A stretch of 64,000 nucleotides of DNA from Dyella psychrodurans (GCF_003363265.1 NZ_QRBF01000006.1:132501-196500), one strand, 5' to 3'; shown: positions 17,721-28,344, counted from the first letter of the stretch. A program made the numbers and translations. The notes: generated by a model not told the origin, from the letters alone.

Positions 17721-18019
17721 CGACTGCATGCGTTAACGCCATTGGGCCTTCTTTTCCCATTGTACGATTCCAAACCGGCGGCTTGCCGAGTCTTAAGTGT
17801 TCGCTTCGCGTTGCGGATCCATCCGGTAGTCTCCACCGGCGTCAGTGAATCGTCGCTTTGCTGAACAGTGTACGACCGCGTGGCGACGCGGGCTGTAACA
17901 AAGCCCGATGCACGCCGGCAGTCAGCAGGGATAGCGCCTGGTTATGCTAAATGAACCATCAACCGGAGCGGGAATGGTCCGCAAGCAGCGGACTGGCTGG
18001 CCAACTTGAGGGTGTAAGC
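17721..18019. other. Intergenic region
   Basis: About 300 bp without a gene. It carries a degenerate half copy of dispersed repeat A near 17797-17815 (TGTTCGCTTCGCGTTGCGG) and presumably the promoter of the phospholipase D gene. Confidence 0.4.
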
Positions 18020-19585
18020 ATGCGAACAGATCGCTGGGTCGTCGCGTTTGCCTTCACAATCGTTTGTCTTTTCCTCCAGGCGTGCTCCACGCTTCCGCCC
18101 AGCACGGCGAAGGTGGAGACGCATCACCTGCCGCCAGCCGCCGATACGCCATCGGCGCGATACGCGCACACGGAGGTGGACAAGCATCCGCACCAGTCCG
18201 GCTTTCGGTTGCTGACACTGAGCACGAACGCACTGTTGAGTCGTGTGGCGCTGGCCGATCATGCCGCGCACTCGATCGACCTGCAGTACTACATCTTCGC
18301 CAACGACATGACCGGGCACCTGATGATGCAGCACCTCCTTGCCGCCGCCGACCGTGGCGTGCGTGTGCGGATGCTCATCGACGACGACAACTTCGATGAC
18401 AAGGATCATCTGTTCGAAGCGCTGAACTCGCACCCGAACATCGAAATTCGCCTGTTCAATCCATTCCGGACGCGGAACCCGACGCTGGTGTCGCGTGCCG
18501 TCCAGTTCATGCTGGAGTGGCGACGCCTCAATCGGCGCATGCACAACAAGGCGTTCATCGTCGACAACAACGTGGCCATCATCGGTGGACGCAACATTGG
18601 CGATCCTTACTTCGACGCAGGTAGCGACACGCACTTTCGCGACCTCGACGTGGTGGCCATCGGCCCCGTCGTACAGCAGGCTTCCGATGCGTTCGACGCC
18701 TACTGGAACTGCGATGCCGCCTATCCGCTCGAACAGCTCAAGAAGACGGACGATTCCGGCAAGCGTCTCGCTGCCGCACGGGTGATTCTCCAGAAAGAAG
18801 TGCGCAAATTCGCGCAATCGGACTATGCGCAGGCCGTGATGGACGAGTTGCCCGACGGGCCGACCGCCGACAAGCGCGGGGCATGGTTTTGGGGCGATGC
18901 CGAGTTCGTGGCCGATCAACCGGAGAAAATCGAGGCCGACGGCGACGTGCCGGCGTTGCGCATCGGCCCACGGCTCAAGACCATGCTGGACGGCGCGCAA
19001 CACGAGATACTTGCGACGACGCCCTACTTCATACCTGGCGATGCCGGCACCCAGCATCTGGTGGAGCGGGCCCAGAGTGGCGTGTCCATCAAGATACTGA
19101 CGAACTCACTCGCGTCGACCGACGAAACAGCAGCGCACGCTGGCTATGTGCACTATCGCAAGGCGCTGGTCGAAGGCGGCGTGCAGCTCTACGAACTCAA
19201 GCCCACGTCGGGCCAGAGCCAACCCACCACGGACATTGGCAAGTCGTCGGGTATCAGCCTTCACGCCAAGACCATCGTGGTGGACGACCGCGAGGTCTTC
19301 ATAGGTTCCCTCAACATGGATCAGCGTTCCAAGCTGCTCAACACCGAAATGGGCGTGATCGTGGATTCGCCCGGGTTGGCCCGTGCCATCAGCGATTTCT
19401 TCCACACCGCGACGCAACCTTCAAATGCGTACCAGGTGACGGTCGACCCGGCTACCCACCAACTTGCCTGGCATGCGGAGGAGAATGGCAAACCGGTCAC
19501 CTATCAGACCGAGCCCAATGCAAGCGCCAAGCGACGTACGGAAGTCACCCTGCTGCGCCAGCTTCCCATCGATGGCTTGCTGTAG
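18020..19585 (+). CDS. Phospholipase D-family lipoprotein (ClsC-like cardiolipin synthase)
   Basis: A 521-aa PLD-superfamily protein. Lipobox LQAC gives a mature Cys22, so it is membrane anchored. Two complete HKD motifs are present: MHNKAFIVDNN (H175, K177, D182) followed by GGRN, and LHAKTIVVDDR (H415, K417, D422) followed by GSLNMD. Order and length resemble ClsC/YmdC, which makes cardiolipin from phosphatidylglycerol and phosphatidylethanolamine; a secreted phospholipase is the alternative. Start at 18020 with GAGGGTG upstream, which creates the lipoprotein signal. Confidence 0.88.
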   Translation: MRTDRWVVAFAFTIVCLFLQACSTLPPSTAKVETHHLPPAADTPSARYAHTEVDKHPHQSGFRLLTLSTNALLSRVALADHAAHSIDLQYYIFANDMTGHLMMQHLLAAADRGVRVRMLIDDDNFDDKDHLFEALNSHPNIEIRLFNPFRTRNPTLVSRAVQFMLEWRRLNRRMHNKAFIVDNNVAIIGGRNIGDPYFDAGSDTHFRDLDVVAIGPVVQQASDAFDAYWNCDAAYPLEQLKKTDDSGKRLAAARVILQKEVRKFAQSDYAQAVMDELPDGPTADKRGAWFWGDAEFVADQPEKIEADGDVPALRIGPRLKTMLDGAQHEILATTPYFIPGDAGTQHLVERAQSGVSIKILTNSLASTDETAAHAGYVHYRKALVEGGVQLYELKPTSGQSQPTTDIGKSSGISLHAKTIVVDDREVFIGSLNMDQRSKLLNTEMGVIVDSPGLARAISDFFHTATQPSNAYQVTVDPATHQLAWHAEENGKPVTYQTEPNASAKRRTEVTLLRQLPIDGLL

Positions 19586-19689
19586 CTACGGCGTGGATGA
19601 TGCATGCATAGGTCAATGCGTGGCGTCATCCGGCTGAAGTCGCGGTCGAAAGGCCTGGTCGCACGATGAGTGAACCTCATGACGGTACC

Positions 19690-19715
19690 AGGTACGGTTT
19701 TTAGGTACCGTTTTT
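19690..19715. repeat. Tandem direct repeat GGTAC(C/G)GTTTTT
   Basis: GGTACGGTTTTT at 19691-19702 is repeated as GGTACCGTTTTT at 19704-19715. The same GGTACCGTTT core occurs at 3865 and 5377, with near copies at 4321 and 5401, so it may be a dispersed motif. Confidence 0.5.
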
Positions 19716-19767
19716 AGCGAACCTTTTGAGCATGAGGCCGTTGGCGCCAAGGCTAATCAGCGCATCC

Positions 19768-20304
19768 CTAATGCGAGTGCCCGCCGCTCACGTGCACGCC
19801 GCTCGGAGATGGCGAGTTGTTCGCGCTGAACATCGCGCCAGTCGAAAAGTCGCGGGTAAAGCGGGTAGGAACAGGGTACGTCGACAAAATGTTCGGACTG
19901 CCCAGCGCCAGCTGGCCAAAGTTGTTGCGTGACCAATACCATCTGCCGAGCGGTATCGGAAAGGCCGAGACGTAAGTGAAATGGACATCGTAATCGCCCG
20001 TACTACGCGGTTCGGACTGCAAGGCCACGTTGATGACGAACTGGGTGGGCACCGGCTTGCCATCTTTGGTGGTGGCAGGCGTATGGATCATTTCGTTCAA
20101 GTTGGCGCCCAGCAAGCGCGTGAGCTCGGGCGAAAGCGGATAAGCCGGGATGAAATCGGTCACCTTGCCTTGGGCATTCACCCGTACCAGTACCGGTTCG
20201 ATATAGCGGTTGTTCTGGTAGCCAAGCGTTGTCGGCTCGACGGCAACGACACTCGTGCTGCTCAGCAATGCGACGATCAGGGCAGGAAACAGTAGCGTTC
20301 GCAT
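19768..20304 (-). CDS. Secreted hypothetical protein
   Basis: A 178-aa product with a signal peptide (MRTLLFPALIVALLSSTSVVAV). The central region (PTQFVINVALQ...YDVHFTYVSAFP) has some flavour of a TonB C-terminal-like beta domain, but I cannot assign it. Ends in a His/Gly-rich tail (HVSGGHSH) that could bind metal. Start at 20304 with AAGGAG 7 nt upstream. Convergent with the phospholipase D gene. Confidence 0.72.
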   Translation of the reverse strand: MRTLLFPALIVALLSSTSVVAVEPTTLGYQNNRYIEPVLVRVNAQGKVTDFIPAYPLSPELTRLLGANLNEMIHTPATTKDGKPVPTQFVINVALQSEPRSTGDYDVHFTYVSAFPIPLGRWYWSRNNFGQLALGSPNILSTYPVPTRFTRDFSTGAMFSANNSPSPSGVHVSGGHSH

Positions 20305-20585
20305 GTCCGTCTCCTTGTGACAGTTAGACAATCCATCTCCTACGCCGCGCGAATTGCCGAGTCAAGGAGCGAATCCATGACGGCCCCGCCGCTCCACCCG
20401 CAAGCTAATAAAATCGTTACTAATCCGTTTATTGTCCAAAACAAAGCCTTCATGAATGGGACCGCGATGTCGGACGCGGCAACCATCGACCCATGCAGAA
20501 AAGTGAAACCAAGTGTCGTCAGCCCTCAATCGCAGATAAGGTTGGAAAATCAGCTCGCGAGTGAAGTGAGGCCGTGATATCCGAA

Positions 20586-20613
20586 ATGTTCGCTTCGCGC
20601 CGATAGCGGACAT
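20586..20613. repeat. Dispersed repeat A copy
   Basis: ATGTTCGCTTCGCGC then CGATAGCGGACAT: both arms of the ATGTCCGC...GCGGACAT palindrome with one mismatch in the left arm. Confidence 0.75.
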
Positions 20614-20657
20614 CGCCGCCGATTGCTGACGACGCTTCGGCCAAGTGAAAAAAAGGC

Positions 20658-20706
20658 GTCGGGGCACTTTTTCCATATCCGTCCCTATAGAAAAGTGCTC
20701 CGCCTA
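20658..20706. repeat. Dispersed repeat B copy
   Basis: GTCGGGGCACTTTTTCCAT...CTATAGAAAAGTGCTCCGCC: both arms of the element are present, shorter and more diverged than the copy at 35822. Confidence 0.75.
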
Positions 20707-20752
20707 CTTATCCGGACATTACTCGTGCTGCAACTCGGATTTCGTGGACACT

Positions 20753-21244
20753 CTATGTTGGGCTGGCACACGAGCCATGCCAGTGACGAATGTCCGCAAG
20801 AAAGGCTTCCCTGGATATCCCGTTTTGAAACGCCCGTTTAGGAATAAGCAATGCGTTGCCCGAAGTGCTAACGATGAAAATGATCTCGTCGTTGCTTCGA
20901 ATGGAGCCGACCATGCGCCATGTCCTAGATCCGCTCTTTTTGGCGATGCTTGTGGACCAGCCTTCGGGACCAACCTCAAGCAGGCGCTCTTGGCTTTTGA
21001 ATGCAACCTGCGGCCAGGCAGCCATCAAGCCAACGAGTGTTGGTGCAACCCACAAGAATCGAAGCAGGAATTTCGATAGTTGAAACTCGCCGTCCTGGAT
21101 CGCCAACGTCTCCCCTGTTACGGCTACAGCCAGGAGCAGGTGCCACCACCCATATCTGGAAAGCCACGCACGCCAGTACCAACGCCAAACTTCAGCGCGG
21201 CTCGATCTGTAGCGAAGGGAATAAATCTTCTCGTCCGTGTCCAC
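20753..21244 (-). CDS. YcxB-like membrane protein
   Basis: A 163-aa protein with two hydrophobic helices (about 33-50 and 57-78) and a C-terminal domain containing SIRSNDEIIFIVSTSGNALLIPKRAF split around the conserved IPKRAF; this matches YcxB-family proteins of unknown function. Start is GTG at 21244, with GGGGGAACGG directly upstream. Dispersed repeat A copies flank the gene region on both sides (20586 and 21289). Confidence 0.75.
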   Translation of the reverse strand: MDTDEKIYSLRYRSSRAEVWRWYWRAWLSRYGWWHLLLAVAVTGETLAIQDGEFQLSKFLLRFLWVAPTLVGLMAAWPQVAFKSQERLLEVGPEGWSTSIAKKSGSRTWRMVGSIRSNDEIIFIVSTSGNALLIPKRAFQNGISREAFLADIRHWHGSCASPT

Positions 21245-21288
21245 CCGTTCCCCCTGGGGCGCAAAACCGACTTGTCGATATGTCTAGC

Positions 21289-21314
21289 ATGTCCGCCTCA
21301 GGTCGAAAGCGGAC
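21289..21314. repeat. Dispersed repeat A copy
   Basis: ATGTCCGCCTCA followed by GGTCGAAAGCGGAC: near-complete palindrome upstream of the YcxB-like gene. Confidence 0.78.
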
Positions 21315-21423
21315 GCGTCAACCAATGCTTGGTCACGTCTAAAAAATCACCATTTATAACTCGCAGAACCTCCGAGATCTCGTATGTGCGATCAAAACAC
21401 ATACGCAGTATGACCAGTCAAAC

Positions 21424-21963
21424 TCAAGTAACTTCGCTGCCCAGCCGCATGTTGATACCCAGTGAAATCGCTAGCTCGCGTAAAAACTCATTGTCGCGCT
21501 TCAGTGTGATCCAGCCCCCGTAGCTGTCATCCTCGGCCTCCCAGGCCCACAAGGTATAGCCGTGCTCAAGCAGGCGGTCATAGGCGACGGCGAACAGCGA
21601 AGCCGCATCGATGTCCGAGTGGAAATCGTCATCGTCCGGGTCGCCACCCCAATCAATAGATATATTCCAGCGCGATGAAAGCTCGTCGATGGCCTGCACC
21701 AGTGCACGCGTGTCCTGTCCGTCGACATAGAAGCCGGATCGCCAGTCGATCACTCTGCGGATGATTTCAATCGGCTCTACGTCATTCTCGTCCGCCTGGG
21801 CGACTGCATCGCGGTAATCCGCAAATTGCTGCAGGGCCATCTCTTCATCACCCGGATTGATCAGCACTAGCAGCTGCCAGACACACGCCTCTACTGAGTC
21901 ATCAACACGCTCTTTCTCGTCGAAGTCGTGCTCGCTGTCAAAATCACTATCGGATGAGGTCAC
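21424..21963 (-). CDS. DUF6630-like protein
   Basis: A 179-aa, very acidic cytosolic protein. The C-terminal part (DAASLFAVAYDRLLEHGYTLWAWE...DSYGGWIT...) matches small bacterial proteins I associate with DUF6630; function unknown. GTG at 21963 is chosen because AAAGGG lies 7 nt upstream; an upstream ATG at 22002 has no ribosome site and abuts a repeat copy. Standalone gene. Confidence 0.7.
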   Translation of the reverse strand: MTSSDSDFDSEHDFDEKERVDDSVEACVWQLLVLINPGDEEMALQQFADYRDAVAQADENDVEPIEIIRRVIDWRSGFYVDGQDTRALVQAIDELSSRWNISIDWGGDPDDDDFHSDIDAASLFAVAYDRLLEHGYTLWAWEAEDDSYGGWITLKRDNEFLRELAISLGINMRLGSEVT

Positions 21964-22014
21964 AGGAATGCCCTTTCGGTCGCTGCAACCTATCTTAGCC
22001 ATTTCGTGGCGGAC

Positions 22015-22038
22015 GTCCGCTTCGGGTCGTAAGCGGAC
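22015..22038. repeat. Dispersed repeat A, best compact copy
   Basis: GTCCGCTTCGGGTCG at 22015-22029 followed by TAAGCGGAC to 22038. GTCCGCTT and AAGCGGAC are exact complements around an 8-nt centre. It lies between two minus-strand genes. Confidence 0.85.
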
Positions 22039-22078
22039 CTAAAGCCAGGTACTGAAGTCGGGATGTTTCGGATCATCG

Positions 22079-22984
22079 TTATGCCAAGTGGCTGTTCGCC
22101 CAATCGCGCACCGCTTGCGTAAACAATCTAAGTGCAGCCGGAGGATGCCGGTTGGAGGGGTAATAGAGGCACACCCCGGGAATGGAAGGACTCCACTCCG
22201 GAAGCAGGTGGATCAATCGACCCGATGCGAGATGCTCTGCGACCTGGTACTCCGGCACCCAGGCGATGCCGATACCGGCCAGGGCCGCATCGACCATCAG
22301 ATTTGTGTTGCCCAATGTCATGGGTCCCTCAACGTCCATATCCATATGACTGCCACGACGCTCAAGATTCCAGCGGAAGAGCGCGCCACTGAGGAACCGG
22401 AAACGGATGCAGCGGTGCTTCCCCAGATCCTGAGGCACGTTCGGCGCTTCATGACGCGAGAGATAAACAGGCGACGCCACGGCCACAAACCGCAAGTCCG
22501 GCCCGAACCGGACGGCAATCATGTCGCGTGGCACGTCCTCGAACAGTCGGACCCCTGCATCAAAACCGTCGGCCACGATGTCGACCATTCGTGTATCTAC
22601 GACTATTTCGACGTGGATGTCGGGATAGGCAGACAGGAACTGAGGAAGAACATGCCGGATGAGCGGCTTCGCTCCGGATTCTGCCGCACTGATCCGTATT
22701 GAGCCCGACGGACGATCGCGAGCTGCCCCCACTTCGCTGACTGCATCGTCGAGGTCGGCAATGGCAGGCTGCACGCGCCGTAGAAGTCGCTCGCCCACTT
22801 CTGTCAGGGCAACCGATCGAGTTGTCCGGTTGAACAATCGCGCATCCAGTCGCGCCTCGAGATTCCGCATGGCATGGCTCAGCGCGGAAGGTGAAACACC
22901 TAGCTGACGGGCGGCGGCGCGAAAGCTTCGCTGCTCGGCGATGGTGACGAATGCAGTGAGTTCAGAGAGGCCAGCACGCCGCAT
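22079..22984 (-). CDS. LysR family transcriptional regulator
   Basis: A 301-aa LysR-type regulator with N-terminal helix-turn-helix (ELTAFVTIAEQRSFRAAAR, SPSALSHAMRNLE) and a type-2 periplasmic-binding-like effector domain (e.g. FDAGVRLFEDVPRDMIAV). It belongs to the subgroup that regulates neighbouring oxidoreductases and resembles the LysR at 42177. It is divergent from the aldo/keto reductase-SDR pair (about 180 bp between starts); inverted half-sites CTCAA and TTGAG occur in that spacer. Confidence 0.94.
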   Translation of the reverse strand: MRRAGLSELTAFVTIAEQRSFRAAARQLGVSPSALSHAMRNLEARLDARLFNRTTRSVALTEVGERLLRRVQPAIADLDDAVSEVGAARDRPSGSIRISAAESGAKPLIRHVLPQFLSAYPDIHVEIVVDTRMVDIVADGFDAGVRLFEDVPRDMIAVRFGPDLRFVAVASPVYLSRHEAPNVPQDLGKHRCIRFRFLSGALFRWNLERRGSHMDMDVEGPMTLGNTNLMVDAALAGIGIAWVPEYQVAEHLASGRLIHLLPEWSPSIPGVCLYYPSNRHPPAALRLFTQAVRDWANSHLA

Positions 22985-23063
22985 AGATGAATTTACCTCA
23001 ATAGCCCGTGCAGTCTTAGCCAGATTGTTGAGCTATACACACCAGCCTACCATGCCTCCATGA

Positions 23064-24149
<1,086 letters not shown>

Positions 24150-24223
24150 TCGGCGCACAGGCGCCGGTCGCCCGTCATCGGCAGCCTGAAGTCTTTTAAT
24201 AAATTTGGAGAAGGAATAAGCCG

Positions 24224-24970
24224 ATGAATACCAACATCGAAGGAAAGGTCGTCGTGATCACCGGCGCGAGCAGCGGCCTCGGCGAAGCAACTGCCCGCTA
24301 TCTGAGTGCACGCGGCGCCATTCTTGCGCTGGGAGCGCGACGCCTTGATCGCATTCAATCATTGGCCGGCGATTTGGCCCACGCTGGCGGCAAGGCCATC
24401 GCCGTGGTTACCGATGTCACGCGTCACGAAGAGGTCAAAGCACTGGTCGATGCCGCAGTTCAAACCTTCGGGCGCGTTGACGTCATGATCAACAATGCCG
24501 GCCTTATGCCTCACTCGCCACTCGAGCGACTCAAGATCGACGACTGGAACCAAACGATCGATGTGAACATCAAGGGTGTGCTGTATGGCATCGCGGCTGC
24601 TTTGCCATACATGAAGCAGCAGAAAAGCGGTCACATCATCAATGTTTCGTCCGTCGCAGGCCGTACTGTCCGACCCGGTAGCGCTGTGTATGCGGCTACC
24701 AAAAGCGCCGTATTGATGTTGTCCGAGGGGCTTCGTCAGGAAGTGAAACCCTACGACATACGCACGACAGTGATCTCGCCCGGCGCGGTGGCCACGAATC
24801 TTCCAGACAGCGTGACCGAACCCGATGTCGCCAGTCACATCCAAAAGTTTTACGAGCAATACGCCATTCCAGCCGAGTCATTCGCACGGGCGGTTGCGTT
24901 CGCGATCAGCCAGCCACCGGAGGTCGATGTGAATGAGATCCTCTTCCGCCCCACGCGCCAAGAGGGCTGA
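24224..24970 (+). CDS. SDR family oxidoreductase
   Basis: A 248-aa classical [11 protein letters not shown] at 13-20, NNAG at 90-93, catalytic Ser142/143, Tyr156 and Lys160 (YAATK) are all present. Sequence style is that of YdfG-like NADP-dependent oxidoreductases. GGAGAAGGA precedes the ATG. It is 74 bp downstream of the aldo/keto reductase and likely in the same LysR-controlled operon, so the two enzymes may act on related carbonyl compounds. Confidence 0.94.
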   Translation: MNTNIEGKVVVITGASSGLGEATARYLSARGAILALGARRLDRIQSLAGDLAHAGGKAIAVVTDVTRHEEVKALVDAAVQTFGRVDVMINNAGLMPHSPLERLKIDDWNQTIDVNIKGVLYGIAAALPYMKQQKSGHIINVSSVAGRTVRPGSAVYAATKSAVLMLSEGLRQEVKPYDIRTTVISPGAVATNLPDSVTEPDVASHIQKFYEQYAIPAESFARAVAFAISQPPEVDVNEILFRPTRQEG

Positions 24971-25029
24971 CGGTCGCACACAATCAGGCCATGCTGGAGC
25001 CGAGCTTCAACATCAAAGCTCCAATCGGA

Positions 25030-25073
25030 ATGTCCGCTTCGGGTTGCGACTTCAACCGGCCGAAAGCGGACAT
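25030..25073. repeat. Dispersed repeat A, long copy
   Basis: ATGTCCGCTTCGGGTTG at the left and CCGGCCGAAAGCGGACAT at the right, exact 10-nt outer arms (ATGTCCGCTT/AAGCGGACAT) around an extended 24-nt centre. It follows the AKR-SDR operon. Confidence 0.82.
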
Positions 25074-25124
25074 CCCAAGATTGCAAAGAAACAATCGTCC
25101 TTTCACGCATGCCTACCTATGCGC

Positions 25125-25520
25125 CTAATGTCCCACTGCAGCTCGAAGAGCTGCCACATCCGCCTCCGACAGGTAGCGCTCGAGCGGTGGTGCTGGACTT
25201 GGCGCGTTTAAGTACGCCATCGCCGTGCCGTCTTTTGCCTCGAATAAATCCAATGAAGTCTGTCGGCCACCTGGTTCGCGCATGACGATGGCCATGGTAA
25301 TGGGTGTGGGAGCCGTTGCCATCAATCCTCTCCAGCCGGCGTCGTGCGCTTTGATCCAACTCGACAGTTGCGCTACCTCTTGCGGACTTAACGCTCCGCC
25401 GGAAACCTGGGGACCATAGACAGATGCAGTCGCAATGTCGGGCGTTTTGATCACGCTGTAACAACCCGCGAGATCAAGCGCCAATGTAACGATCAGGGCG
25501 ATTCGCGCTACGGCTCGCAT
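25125..25520 (-). CDS. Hypothetical lipoprotein
   Basis: A 131-aa product with a lipoprotein signal: MRAVARIALIVTLALDLAGC, lipobox LAGC with mature Cys20. The rest is soluble with no recognised domain. Start at 25520, with GGGAGAGG upstream; the open frame extends to 25661 but without a start that keeps the signal at the N-terminus. It ends close to the AKR-SDR operon (convergent). Confidence 0.75.
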   Translation of the reverse strand: MRAVARIALIVTLALDLAGCYSVIKTPDIATASVYGPQVSGGALSPQEVAQLSSWIKAHDAGWRGLMATAPTPITMAIVMREPGGRQTSLDLFEAKDGTAMAYLNAPSPAPPLERYLSEADVAALRAAVGH

Positions 25521-25784
25521 GACAACCTCTCCCTTGTCCTGGCAGCGCAAGCCTGCACCGTTTCCCGAAAAAACGGGCCTGGTGTACTTCCTGCGAGGTT
25601 GCCGATTTGGAAAGTGAACATGGCTGCGTTTTGTGTAGAGAAATCCTCCCTGCCTCTCCATTGAATCACACCTCTGGCATAACCATATTGAACGTCATAG
25701 GGTGGTCGGCACCAGCGACCGGAGCCGGCGTGGGCCATGCCAGCCTGGCTCTATCGGGTGATGACTTGCAGGAAGGATAGAAAC

Positions 25785-26291
25785 GTGACCATTAAAAACG
25801 AAACCGCGATCCTGGCCGGCGGCTGCTTCTGGGGCATGCAGGATTTGCTGCGGCGCTATCCGGGAATAGTGTCCACGCGCGTGGGCTATACCGGTGGCGA
25901 CGTGGCCAACGCCACGTACCGCAACCATGGCACGCATGCCGAAGGGATCGAGATCGTGTTCGATCCGAACCGCATCGGCTATCGCCAGATCCTGGAATTC
26001 TTTTTCCAGATCCACGATCCGACGACGAAGAATCGCCAGGGCAACGACGTGGGCATGAGCTACCGCTCGGCCATCTTCTACCTCAACGATGAGCAGAAAC
26101 ACGTCGCCGAAGACACGGTGGCCGACGCCGATGCATCAGGTATCTGGCCCGGCAAGATCGTCACCGAGATCGCCCCCGCCGGCCCGTTCTGGGAAGCCGA
26201 GCCGGAACATCAGGACTATCTGGAACATTATCCCGACGGATACACCTGCCACTTCATCCGGCCGGATTGGAAGTTGCCCAAGCGTGGTTGA
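25785..26291 (+). CDS. msrA: Peptide-methionine (S)-S-oxide reductase MsrA
   Basis: A 168-aa MsrA. The active-site motif GCFWG is at 13-17 (nucleophile Cys14), with further family blocks [16 protein letters not shown] and [12 protein letters not shown]. It reduces methionine-S-sulfoxide in proteins using thioredoxin; no second recycling Cys is evident near the C-terminus. Start is GTG at 25785 with AAGGA upstream; two upstream Met codons lack a ribosome site. Single gene, no msrB adjacent. Confidence 0.95.
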   Translation: MTIKNETAILAGGCFWGMQDLLRRYPGIVSTRVGYTGGDVANATYRNHGTHAEGIEIVFDPNRIGYRQILEFFFQIHDPTTKNRQGNDVGMSYRSAIFYLNDEQKHVAEDTVADADASGIWPGKIVTEIAPAGPFWEAEPEHQDYLEHYPDGYTCHFIRPDWKLPKRG

Positions 26292-26669
26292 TGACGGGCG
26301 GAGCGGTCTCTGACATTTGAAAGTACGGGCCACTCAGAATGCTTCGGAAGCGAACATCGCTTTGATTGCAACATTCCCGTCTAACAACGCGTAAACGACG
26401 AAAGTCGCTGCGCCGACGGTTGCTGCGCTACGGCACTTGCGGCCTTTTGCATGTCCGCACACACTAGCCGCGACACGCCGACATCACCAAAGCGTGCGAT
26501 TGGGCTGCCCAGAACGAGATCAGGTTTACTTCTTGCCCGATGGATGCGCAAGAAGCGAAACCGGCCTCTCTCCAGTCAAGCACCAGATGCTTTGTCCAAA
26601 CGGAAACGCGTTTTAAGCGTGACGTTAGGGTAAGCGTACGGATACCGCATCCACTCGGGCGCCCTGTTT
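26292..26669. other. Intergenic region
   Basis: About 380 bp. I see no gene; the short open frames have unusual codon use and no ribosome site. A decayed half copy of repeat A (CTTCGGAAGCGAACAT near 26342-26357) is present. Confidence 0.45.
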
Positions 26670-27791
26670 ATGCCATACGAACAACCCACGGTTCAGTCGG
26701 CTGTCGTGATTGCGATGCATATGATCGATATTGCCGACGCGATCGATCTCCCTAGCGTGGAAGCGCTGTGGGAGAGGCAAAAGCGCTCGGCCAGCGTGCG
26801 CAGCAAGCTCACCAGCACGCCACCGAAAGCGCTGGCTTTCGGGGTTCCTCCGGTGCTGCTGACACTCGATCCGCTGGAGCTCTCGCTGCTTGGAAAATCC
26901 TACCGAGCGCAAGTCACGGTAAGGCTTTACGAGTTCGGCGCGGCTGCGTTTTCGGTGCAGGTGCCGGTCATATCCTGCGATTGGCTGTCGTTTTCGCAGT
27001 TGATCAATGCAGTGGACGCGCATTTGGGACCTGGCGCCGACAGTCCTGTATGGACGCAGCTGCTGGAACATGTACGCGCCGCACTGTTGCCGGCCTTGAC
27101 GAAACCCAGCCCGGCCTCGTTGCACGAGGATTATCTGTTGGGCATCGTGCATGCCTTCGACGAAACGATACCTGTCAGCACCATGCACGAACGCATCGAC
27201 CTGGTGCCGCTGCTTTCCGGCGAGCAGCGCCCGTTGTCGGAGCAGGCGCGCAAAGACCTGTTGCAGCAGCGTTTCTCCTACTACGCCGACGATCTCGTCG
27301 TGTTGACCTGGGACCGCGCCTTTATCTACGAACCGCGCGGCGATTCCGACGTGGTGGATATTCTGGAGGTCGCCAACGCGCAGCTGCTGGAAATGCGCTT
27401 CTACGACGAGCTGCTCGATGCCGAGTTGCCGCGCATGTACGACATGGTCGAAGCGGCCCACCATGCCGGCAACCCGATGGCCGCGCGTCACTTCGCCGAC
27501 CTGGCGCGCAAGCTTTACACGCTGGTGGCGGAAGTGACCGAAATCACCGAGAAGGTCGATAACGCCTTGCAGGTCACCGAGGATGTCTATCTTGCGCGCG
27601 TCTATACCTCGGCACTGGACCTGTTCCGCGTGCGCCATGTCAGCGAGGCGGTGGATCGCAAGCTGTCGATCATTCGAGACACGTATGCCGCCCTCTACGA
27701 GGAGGCCTCCGGCAAGCGTGCGGAGCTGCTGGAAATCGCGATCATTGCGTTGATCGTCGTGGAAATTGTGATTGCGATACTGCGCCACTAG
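26670..27791 (+). CDS. RMD1/DUF155-like membrane-anchored protein
   Basis: A 373-aa protein. The middle and C-terminal parts (LLQQRFSYYADDLVVLTWDRAFIYEP, then long helices) and a single C-terminal membrane segment (LLEIAIIALIVVEIVIAIL) match the RMD1/DUF155 family, which includes yeast Rmd1 and human RMND1; bacterial function unknown. The tail is helix-rich and likely coiled coil. The ATG at 26670 has only a weak ribosome site; Met codons at 26715 and 26718 are alternatives. Single gene. Confidence 0.8.
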   Translation: MPYEQPTVQSAVVIAMHMIDIADAIDLPSVEALWERQKRSASVRSKLTSTPPKALAFGVPPVLLTLDPLELSLLGKSYRAQVTVRLYEFGAAAFSVQVPVISCDWLSFSQLINAVDAHLGPGADSPVWTQLLEHVRAALLPALTKPSPASLHEDYLLGIVHAFDETIPVSTMHERIDLVPLLSGEQRPLSEQARKDLLQQRFSYYADDLVVLTWDRAFIYEPRGDSDVVDILEVANAQLLEMRFYDELLDAELPRMYDMVEAAHHAGNPMAARHFADLARKLYTLVAEVTEITEKVDNALQVTEDVYLARVYTSALDLFRVRHVSEAVDRKLSIIRDTYAALYEEASGKRAELLEIAIIALIVVEIVIAILRH

Positions 27792-27861
27792 CCATGGTCT
27801 GGCATGTCACGGCGATCTACGCTGGTGGCTCTAGTGGATAACCAGCGAGATCGTCACAGGG

Positions 27862-28227
27862 TCATGCAGGATTGGAATCCAGGAAGACATAGAGCGCGGC
27901 GATCTTCCCGTCGCGAACGATGATCACATCCCAACCCGTGTAATCGGGCGATTCGCCACGCGGGCCGGATCCCCACGCCAGGCGGCCGGCGTTGTGCAAC
28001 GCCTGGGGCTTGCTGTGCGGGGTGTACACGAAGTGCGGATGCGTTGCGCGCAGGTCGCCGGAGAACTTGTCGAGCGCGTCGTGCCCGACCAGTACACCCA
28101 GTGGCGTGTAAACCGCACAGTCTTCGGTATAGAGCTCCTTGATCGCCGCACGACGACGTGTCGCGTCGCCTTCGCCGAAAACCTCCTGCAGGTTGCGATG
28201 AAGCAGTTCATCGATACGATCACTCAT
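27862..28227 (-). CDS. SnoaL-like (NTF2 fold) protein
   Basis: A 121-aa nuclear-transport-factor-2-like protein: an alpha+beta cone fold indicated by the N-terminal helix, YTEDCAVYTPLG and the closing DVIIVRDGKIAALYVFLD. Such proteins are small enzymes or ligand binders, often polyketide cyclase-like. GGGAGAAG precedes the ATG. It is the last of four genes read leftward from the SDR at 29572 and divergent LysR at 30431. Confidence 0.88.
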   Translation of the reverse strand: MSDRIDELLHRNLQEVFGEGDATRRRAAIKELYTEDCAVYTPLGVLVGHDALDKFSGDLRATHPHFVYTPHSKPQALHNAGRLAWGSGPRGESPDYTGWDVIIVRDGKIAALYVFLDSNPA

Positions 28228-28344
28228 GACACTTCTCCCTATTCATTGTTTGTGGACCGGGTTTCGGTCGCATGGTGTGAAAATCGTTGCGCGTCCAGGT
28301 TGTGCACGCGCTGTTTCAGAAAAATGGTCGATATGGCGCTGGTG

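Larger units (their letters stand above)
20305..20752. other. Non-coding stretch with both dispersed repeats
   Basis: About 450 bp without a supported gene. It contains one copy of repeat A (20586-20613) and one of repeat B (20658-20706) within 120 bp of each other. The open frames in it lack ribosome sites and resemble no family. Confidence 0.55.

Noticed and set aside
17942-19057. 371-codon minus-strand frame over the phospholipase D gene
   Set aside because: The plus strand carries two HKD motifs and a lipobox; the minus frame is a shadow.
26451-26633. 60-codon plus frame between MsrA and the RMD1-like gene
   Set aside because: No ribosome site; basic, low-quality sequence with no domain.
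26625-27788. 387-codon minus-strand frame
   Set aside because: Exact antisense of the RMD1/DUF155-like gene; composition high in Arg, His and Gln.
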